From: an uncultured Verrucomicrobia subdivision 3 bacterium
GTDB taxonomy: Bacteria; Verrucomicrobiota; Verrucomicrobiae; Limisphaerales; CAMLLE01
DNA: 5,350 bases
Assembly (NCBI GenBank): GCA_946480555.1
Contig: CAMLLE010000261.1
Location: 1 to 5,350 of the forward strand
Direction of reading: 5' to 3'
The notes under the pieces were generated by a model that was not told where the DNA came from, did not search any database, and was given only the letters and a program-made list of their open reading frames with translations. The first letter of the stretch is position 1. Each line of letters begins with the position of its first letter. Positions 1 to 3,989 of the stretch are shown piece after piece. A program made the position numbers and the translations under genes.

Positions 1-678
1 AGCGGCAACGTCGGCATCGGCAAACTCGATCCCGCACAGTTGCTCCACGTGGGCGATACCACCACGCCAGGTTCGCAGGGCATAATTCGCCTGGAATCCC
101 GATCCAGCGGTCCTGGCGCGGCCGCCCGCTCCTGGGACATCGGCGTTCCTCAAACAGGCGATGATGTTGCCGGACAGGGCTACTCTTTCGTCGTGAACGA
201 CGTCAACTCTCCGAATGCCCAGGCAGAATTCATCATTCGCTGGGACAACAACAACGTCGGCATCGGCACCAACAATCCCGTCAGCAAGCTCCACGTCGTC
301 GGCGCCATCACTTGCACGTCGCTCACGCAAACCAGCGATCGCGATGCCAAGGAAAACTTCGCGCCGATCTCGCCGGCTGAAGTGCTCGACAAAGTCACCG
401 CGCTGCCCATCACGACGTGGAACTTCAAGGAACTTCAAGACGGCCGCCACATCGGTCCGATGGCCCAGGATTTCCAGGCTGCCTTTGGATTGGGCACCGG
501 CGAAACGACCATCGCTGCCGTCGATGCCAACGGCGTCGCGCTGGCGGCGATTCAGGGATTGAATAGTAAACTTGAAGAAACCCGCGCGGAACTTAAACGC
601 AGAGACGCCGAGAACGCAGAGTTGAAACAGCGGTTGGAAACTTTGGAAAAAATCATCCGCAATCAATCCTCGAACTGA
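1..678 (+). CDS. S74 (endosialidase-type chaperone) fibre-like protein, 5'-truncated by window edge
   Basis: The frame is open from base 1, so the gene starts upstream; 225 residues are visible. The fragment carries two copies of a tail-fibre-style NVGIG...P...LHV motif (nt 7-54 and 253-300). An S74 intramolecular chaperone domain follows, from about residue 112 (motif SDRDAK, S112 and K117) to the conserved AAIQGLN at about residue 188. The end is a Lys/Glu/Leu-rich coiled coil (about residues 189-225). In characterised phage members this domain trimerises and folds a beta-rich fibre, then cuts itself off just before the Ser, using a Ser/Lys pair with this spacing. Here the role is inferred: a homotrimeric secreted or surface fibre of unknown ligand. 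A TTG at 40 is an internal codon, not a credible start, because the NVGIG motif continues upstream of it. The next gene starts 8 nt after the stop. A prophage tail fibre is possible, but the related gene at 1175 has a signal peptide, which argues for a host-secreted protein. Confidence 0.9.
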   Translation, partial: SGNVGIGKLDPAQLLHVGDTTTPGSQGIIRLESRSSGPGAAARSWDIGVPQTGDDVAGQGYSFVVNDVNSPNAQAEFIIRWDNNNVGIGTNNPVSKLHVVGAITCTSLTQTSDRDAKENFAPISPAEVLDKVTALPITTWNFKELQDGRHIGPMAQDFQAAFGLGTGETTIAAVDANGVALAAIQGLNSKLEETRAELKRRDAENAELKQRLETLEKIIRNQSSN

Positions 679-686
679 GACGTCAC

Positions 687-1139
687 ATGAAAAATACATT
701 CCTCCTTTCTGCCGGCAGCCTGTTGTGCTGCCTGCCCCTCGCAGCCCAGCAATACTCCATTGACTGGCACAAGATCTCGGGCGGCGGAGGCACCAGCACC
801 GGCGGCGTTTATTCCGTCAGCGGCACCATTGGCCAGCACGACGCCACGGCAAACAACGCGCTGACCGGCGGCAGCTATTCGGTCACTGGCGGCTTCTGGT
901 CGCTCTACGCGGTGCAAACTCCCGGCGCGCCATTGCTGAGCATCCGCCTCACTTCCACCAACACGGCGATGGTTTCTTGGCCCTCCCCCTCCACCGGTTT
1001 CAATCTTCAGATGAACACCAACGTCGCCACGACGAATTGGTCTTCCGTGGCGGAATCGATTCAGGACAACGGCGCCATCAAGTTCATCATCGTGAATCCG
1101 CCCACGGGCAATCGTTACTTCCGGTTGAAATCGCCGTAG
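687..1139 (+). CDS. Small secreted Gly-rich/beta-sandwich protein, paralogue A
   Basis: This is a 150-residue protein of unknown function. Residues 1-20 form a signal peptide (Lys at 2, hydrophobic core with two Cys at 14-15, likely cleavage near A20). The Cys pair lacks a proper lipobox, so I do not call it a lipoprotein. Residues 22-71 are a Gly-rich module (YSIDWHKISGGGGTSTGG, then SVSGTIGQ and SVTGGFW). Similar modules are common in secreted proteins of Verrucomicrobiota and related phyla, with no known activity. Residues 83-150 look like one small beta-sandwich ending in YFRLKSP, a form often seen at the C-termini of verrucomicrobial exported proteins. The start has only a weak upstream GAGA and is chosen because it gives the signal peptide. 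The gene lies between two S74 fibre genes, and its mature part is nearly duplicated at 3117-3506 (two residue differences, N137T and T140A). A role as fibre partner or assembly factor is inference. Confidence 0.87.
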   Translation: MKNTFLLSAGSLLCCLPLAAQQYSIDWHKISGGGGTSTGGVYSVSGTIGQHDATANNALTGGSYSVTGGFWSLYAVQTPGAPLLSIRLTSTNTAMVSWPSPSTGFNLQMNTNVATTNWSSVAESIQDNGAIKFIIVNPPTGNRYFRLKSP

Positions 1140-1185
1140 TCCTTCGCTCCAAACAAAAACCCAGATGTTTCCCCATGAAATTCCC
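750..1185 (+). repeat. Long direct repeat, copy 1 (partner 3117-3552)
   Basis: Direct repeat of 436 bp, offset 2367 bp from its partner, with nine mismatches that I counted by eye (positions 761, 773, 779, 782, 1058, 1096, 1104, 1127, 1157). The stretch 783-1057 (275 bp) is perfectly identical. The repeat covers the mature part of the small secreted gene, the spacer and the first 11 bases of the next fibre gene (ATGAAATTCCC). Beyond that the copies are unrelated. On the left, homology stops at the signal-peptide cleavage point. Confidence 0.95.
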
Positions 1186-3007
1186 ATTTCAACTCGCGGT
1201 TGCGGCCCTCCTATCAACCATCCACGCTCCACTATCAACCGCTACAGCGCAGTCAACCGCGTTTACATATCAAGGCCGTTTGAACGAAAACAACTCCGCT
1301 TACACTGGAAGCGCTGAATTTCATGCCACGCTTTGGAGCGCCGCCAGCGGAGGCACGGCGCTGGCAACCAATTCTCCGGCGCAAGTCGTCGTCGGTGTCA
1401 CCAACGGCCTGTTCGTCCTGCCGCTCGATTTCGGCGCGAACTTTCCCGGAGCGAATCGCTGGCTGCAATTGGAAGTCCGAACCACGATCGGATCGTTCAC
1501 CACGCTTGCTCCCCGGCAGGCGCTGACTCCAACGCCGTACGCCATCACGGCGAGCAACCTTTCAGGCACGCTGTCTGCCGCGCAATTGAGCGGTCCGGTT
1601 GCTTCGACCAATCTCGCGGGCACCTACTCCGGCGCGGTCACGTTCAACAACGCCGCCAACGCTTTCAGCGGCAGCGGCGCGGGCTTGACCGAGCTCAACG
1701 CGTCGCAATTGACGAGCGGCACGGTGCCGGCGGCGGCGCTGGGCAATGCGTGGAAAATTAACGGCAACGCAGGCACCACGCCGGGCGCGCACTCGCTGGG
1801 CACCACGGACAATCAACCGTTGGAACTTAAGGTCAATGGCGGTCGCGCGCTGCGGCTGGAGCCCGGCAATTTCGGAGCGCCAAACGTCATCGGCGGTTCG
1901 CCGCGCAATTTTGTGGCGAATGGAGCGGTGGGTGCAACCATTGCCGGCGGCGGCGCGGTAAGCTTAGGGGGACTCCTCTCCCTTACTAATAGAGTCCTCG
2001 CGGATCTCGGAACAGTGGTGGGAGGTGGTGGAAATACCGCCGGCGGCTACGCTTCGACTGCGATGGGATATTCTACAGCGGCGCTCGGTGATCGTTCGAC
2101 CGCGATGGGGCTCCAAACCACTGCCAGCGGCAACTACTCGACAGCCATGGGGCGTCAAACGGTTACCAACGGGGATTCCTCAACTGCGATGGGAATTTCA
2201 ACGGCGGCAAGCGGCGATTCCTCGACTGCAATGGGAATTGCAACAACGGCGAGCGGCGACTACTCCACCGCGATGGGCTACTTCGCTGAAGCGAATCACC
2301 GGGGCTCATTTGTATGGGCAGACGCTTCAGGCGCCAGCTTCGCTTCGACGGCCAGCGATCAATTCAGCATCCGTGCCCACGGCGGCGTGCGAATGGATTC
2401 CGGGGACAGTTTTGGCATTGTTCTCAATGGCGTGGATCGTCCCCTGATCACGCGGGCCTTCGATCCGTTCACCAGCGGTGCTTATGCCGGCGCGGGCCGC
2501 TGGGGAATGTTTATGGAGCTGGGTCACTTGAAAATCGGCATTCCGGCAGTCGCGGGCCGATTCTTTGACGTGGTGAAATACAACACCGATGGCACCTCGA
2601 CAGTTCTCACCACTGTGGATCAAGCCGGGAATTTTTACACTGCGGGAAGCGTCAACCCGCCAAGCGACCGCTATGTGAAACGTGATTTCGAACCGGTGAA
2701 CGCGCTGGCAATCCTGGACAAGGTCGCCGCGCTCCCGATCCAAACGTGGTCTTACACCAACGACGCCAGCGGATCGCGCCACCTCGGGCCGGTCGCCCAA
2801 GACTTCCAAGCCGCGTTCGGCTTGGGTGCCGACGAGAAACACATCGCCACGGTGGATGCAGACGGCGTGGCGCTGGCGGCTATTCAGGGACTCAACACGA
2901 AGGTGGAGTTGAGAATTCAGAAATTGGAGGCAGAGAACCTGGAACTGAAACAACGGCTCGCGGCTTTGGAACGAATCATGACCAAACCTATCGCGAAAGG
3001 AGAATGA
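1175..3007 (+). CDS. Secreted trimeric-fibre-like protein with YadA-type head repeats and C-terminal S74 chaperone domain
   Basis: A complete protein of 610 residues. The open frame extends back to 977, but ATG 1175 is chosen because it gives a signal peptide (residues 1-25, cleavage after the A-T-A at 23-25). Domains in order: an N-terminal module with AFTYQGRL (29-36) to TPTPYAI (118-124); a Ser/Gly/Ala-rich linker with tail-fibre-like LSG repeats (about 128-190); a module with LGTTDNQPLELKVNG (208-222) and IAGGG (256); six 14-residue STAMG repeats (294-377) like the left-handed beta-roll of YadA heads; a region to about 490; an S74 domain (497-574, SDRYVK with S497 and K502); and a heptad coiled coil (575-605). 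Known S74 domains fold trimeric fibres and self-cleave. A surface or extracellular trimeric fibre or adhesin is inferred. No beta-barrel translocator or sorting signal is seen. No Shine-Dalgarno sequence is evident, and an out-of-frame ATG lies 10 nt upstream. Confidence 0.93.
   Translation: MKFPFQLAVAALLSTIHAPLSTATAQSTAFTYQGRLNENNSAYTGSAEFHATLWSAASGGTALATNSPAQVVVGVTNGLFVLPLDFGANFPGANRWLQLEVRTTIGSFTTLAPRQALTPTPYAITASNLSGTLSAAQLSGPVASTNLAGTYSGAVTFNNAANAFSGSGAGLTELNASQLTSGTVPAAALGNAWKINGNAGTTPGAHSLGTTDNQPLELKVNGGRALRLEPGNFGAPNVIGGSPRNFVANGAVGATIAGGGAVSLGGLLSLTNRVLADLGTVVGGGGNTAGGYASTAMGYSTAALGDRSTAMGLQTTASGNYSTAMGRQTVTNGDSSTAMGISTAASGDSSTAMGIATTASGDYSTAMGYFAEANHRGSFVWADASGASFASTASDQFSIRAHGGVRMDSGDSFGIVLNGVDRPLITRAFDPFTSGAYAGAGRWGMFMELGHLKIGIPAVAGRFFDVVKYNTDGTSTVLTTVDQAGNFYTAGSVNPPSDRYVKRDFEPVNALAILDKVAALPIQTWSYTNDASGSRHLGPVAQDFQAAFGLGADEKHIATVDADGVALAAIQGLNTKVELRIQKLEAENLELKQRLAALERIMTKPIAKGE
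2054..2305 (+). repeat. Six tandem 42-bp units encoding 14-residue YadA-head-like repeats
   Basis: Six consecutive 42-bp units each encode a 14-residue motif beginning STAMG, with consensus S-T-A-M-G-x-x-T-x-A-x-G-[DN]-x. The last unit is degenerate in its second half (YFAEANHRG). This matches the SxAxG...AxG...S periodicity of YadA/Hia-type head repeats, which form a trimeric left-handed beta-roll. Because the unit length is a multiple of three, gain or loss of units would keep the frame. The nucleotide copies are diverged, so recent slippage is not evident. Confidence 0.9.
2997..3002 (+). promoter_or_regulatory. Strong ribosome binding site for the second small secreted gene
   Basis: AAGGAG sits 9 nt before ATG 3012, inside the last codons of the upstream fibre gene. 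It fixes the 3012 start and supports translational coupling between the fibre gene and the next small gene. The copy-A small gene (687) has no comparable site. Confidence 0.75.
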
Positions 3008-3011
3008 GATT

Positions 3012-3506
3012 ATGACCCGACGCAGCTACTACAAACCGACCGGTCAGAATCATGAGGTCAGGACTATTCTGACCTTCATTAGTCTGACGCTCCTGCTCTT
3101 GGCTCCCGCAGTCGCCCAATACTCCATCGACTGGCACAAAATCTCCGGAGGCGGAGGCACCAGCACCGGCGGCGTTTATTCCGTCAGCGGCACCATTGGC
3201 CAGCACGACGCCACGGCAAACAACGCGCTGACCGGCGGCAGCTATTCGGTCACTGGCGGCTTCTGGTCGCTCTACGCGGTGCAAACTCCCGGCGCGCCAT
3301 TGCTGAGCATCCGCCTCACTTCCACCAACACGGCGATGGTTTCTTGGCCCTCCCCCTCCACCGGTTTCAATCTTCAGATGAACACCAACGTCGCCACGAC
3401 GAATTGGTCTTCCGTGGCGGAATCCATTCAGGACAACGGCGCCATCAAGTTCATCATCGTGACTCCGCCCGCGGGCAATCGTTACTTCCGGTTAAAATCG
3501 CCGTAG
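3012..3506 (+). CDS. Small secreted Gly-rich/beta-sandwich protein, paralogue C
   Basis: A 164-residue protein of unknown function. From residue 36 onward it matches the product of 687-1139 except at two positions (T151 and A154 here, N and T there). The N-terminus is unrelated: a long polar, Arg-containing n-region (residues 1-17), then a hydrophobic core (about 18-32) and an A-V-A site, giving probable cleavage after A35. Start 3012 is supported by a strong AAGGAG 9 nt upstream, and it lies 4 nt after the preceding stop. The mature protein has the Gly-rich YSIDW...GGFW module followed by a C-terminal beta-sandwich-like region ending YFRLKSP. It repeats the order small protein then S74 fibre, which suggests that the two products work together; that is inference. 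The n-region is unusually long for a signal peptide, and a 9-bp inverted repeat lies within its coding sequence. Confidence 0.88.
   Translation: MTRRSYYKPTGQNHEVRTILTFISLTLLLLAPAVAQYSIDWHKISGGGGTSTGGVYSVSGTIGQHDATANNALTGGSYSVTGGFWSLYAVQTPGAPLLSIRLTSTNTAMVSWPSPSTGFNLQMNTNVATTNWSSVAESIQDNGAIKFIIVTPPAGNRYFRLKSP
3042..3074 (+). repeat. Perfect 9-bp inverted repeat with 15-nt spacer
   Basis: GGTCAGAAT (3042-3050) and ATTCTGACC (3066-3074) are exact reverse complements. A further GGTCAG lies in the spacer (3056-3061) and CTGAC recurs at 3084-3088. The element lies in the part of the gene coding for the signal-peptide n-region, which is not shared with the other copy. It could be an mRNA hairpin near the start, an operator-like site, a scar, or chance. 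Confidence 0.5.
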
Positions 3507-3552
3507 TCCTTCGCTCCAAACAACAACCCAGATGTTTCCCCATGAAATTCCC
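3117..3552 (+). repeat. Long direct repeat, copy 2 (partner 750-1185)
   Basis: Second copy of the 436-bp direct repeat; the 275-bp perfect block is 3150-3424. The nine mismatches split into four in the first 33 bp and five in the last 128 bp, on either side of the perfect block. All four at the left are synonymous. The copy ends inside the first codons of the disrupted fibre gene at 3542. Confidence 0.95.
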
Positions 3553-3978
3553 CATCGGCGGAGGTCAGGACAACTCGATTCAAGACGTGAACTACGAGAC
3601 CATCGCAGGCGGCGTCTTAAACACGATTCAGTCGGGTACCGCATTCGGGACCGTTGGTGGAGGAGATGGGGCGGCCACGTGGGTCAACAGTTCGGATGTT
3701 GCGTTCAAGGAGAGTTTCCAGCGGGTGAACCCGGCCGACGTTTTAAACGCGGTCGCGCTGCTGCGCGGAACATCGGCCCCACGGCGCAGGATTTTCAGAA
3801 GGCGTTCCAACTGAACACCGATGACAAAAGCATCGCGACGGTGGACGCCGGCGGCGTGGCGCTCGCCGCGATTCAGGGGTTGAACCAGAAACTTGAACAG
3901 AAGGAAACGGAGATAACGGAGTTGAAACAGCGGCTCGATGCGCTGGAACACCTTGTTCGAAACCAAACGTCAAATTGA
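3542..3978 (+). pseudogene. Short, frame-disrupted S74 fibre gene (probable pseudogene; -1 frameshifting possible)
   Basis: From ATG 3542 the frame reads MKFP, then directly two Gly-rich repeats (IGGGQDNSIQ..., IAGGVLNTIQ...), then the S74 onset with SDVAFK (S51 and K56) and VNPADVLN. It ends at a stop at 3812-3814 after 90 residues. The rest of the S74 domain (NIGPTAQDFQKAF ... AAIQGLN) and a coiled coil ending RNQTSN continue in the -1 frame to 3978. Compared with the other two S74 genes, the distance between the conserved Val codon (3752) and the Ile of the xIGP motif (3772) is 37 to 40 nt shorter, removing about 13 residues of the domain core (the LPIxTW...RH segment). The signal peptide and N-terminal modules are also missing, because the shared leader is joined directly to an internal fibre segment. 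The simplest reading is a chimeric, decayed gene. A slippery heptamer at 3742-3748 leaves a shifted 145-residue product possible. An assembly error is also possible. Confidence 0.8.
3742..3767 (+). promoter_or_regulatory. Candidate -1 frameshift signal: T TTA AAC plus hairpin
   Basis: In the frame of ATG 3542 the codons GTT TTA AAC contain the heptamer T TTA AAC in the exact X XXY YYZ phase. After a 5-nt spacer, CGCGC (3754-3758) and GCGCG (3763-3767) can form a five-base-pair all-GC stem with a 4-nt loop. A -1 slip here would enter the frame carrying the rest of the S74 domain. The stem is short, no stimulatory Shine-Dalgarno lies at the usual 10-14 nt, and a deletion explains the frame change equally well, so this is a candidate only. 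Confidence 0.3.
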
Positions 3979-3979
3979 G

Positions 3980-3984
3980 AAGGA
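3980..3984 (+). promoter_or_regulatory. Ribosome binding site deciding the GTG start at 3990
   Basis: AAGGA within AGAAGGA lies 5 nt before GTG 3990 and directly after the preceding stop. It supports GTG as the start of the long open frame that reaches the window edge; the first in-frame ATG is not until 4596. Confidence 0.7.
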
Positions 3985-3989
3985 TACTC

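Noticed and set aside
977..1174. Upstream extension of the 1175 fibre gene to an ATG at 977
   Set aside because: It overlaps the small secreted gene in another frame, reads as low-quality His/Arg-rich sequence, and would bury a clear signal peptide 66 residues inside the protein.
1140..1174. Terminator or promoter in the 35-nt spacer (also 3507-3541)
   Set aside because: No GC-rich hairpin with a T tract and no -35/-10 pair. Its conservation in the two copies follows from the duplication.
663..1238. 191-codon reverse-strand open frame over the small gene
   Set aside because: It recurs antisense to the second copy simply because the DNA is duplicated; there is no start signal and no motif.
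2054..2305. CRISPR array or non-coding tandem repeat
   Set aside because: The 42-bp periodicity is protein-coding (14-residue motif), with synonymous variation between units and no constant repeat/spacer pattern.
2327..2953. 208-codon reverse-strand open frame
   Set aside because: It is antisense to the fibre's S74 and distal regions, its composition is typical of a GC-rich shadow frame, and it has no family resemblance.
3532..3978. Single open frame from ATG 3532 that includes the in-frame S74 tail of the third fibre
   Set aside because: Its first 80 or so residues are Arg-rich out-of-frame translation of the Gly-rich repeat and S74 onset. No ribosome binding site is seen, and the equivalent ATG at 1165 in the other copy leads to an unrelated short frame.
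1..3978. Prophage tail-fibre region
   Set aside because: S74 domains suggest phage, but the complete genes carry signal peptides, and no tail, capsid, integrase or lysis genes are present.
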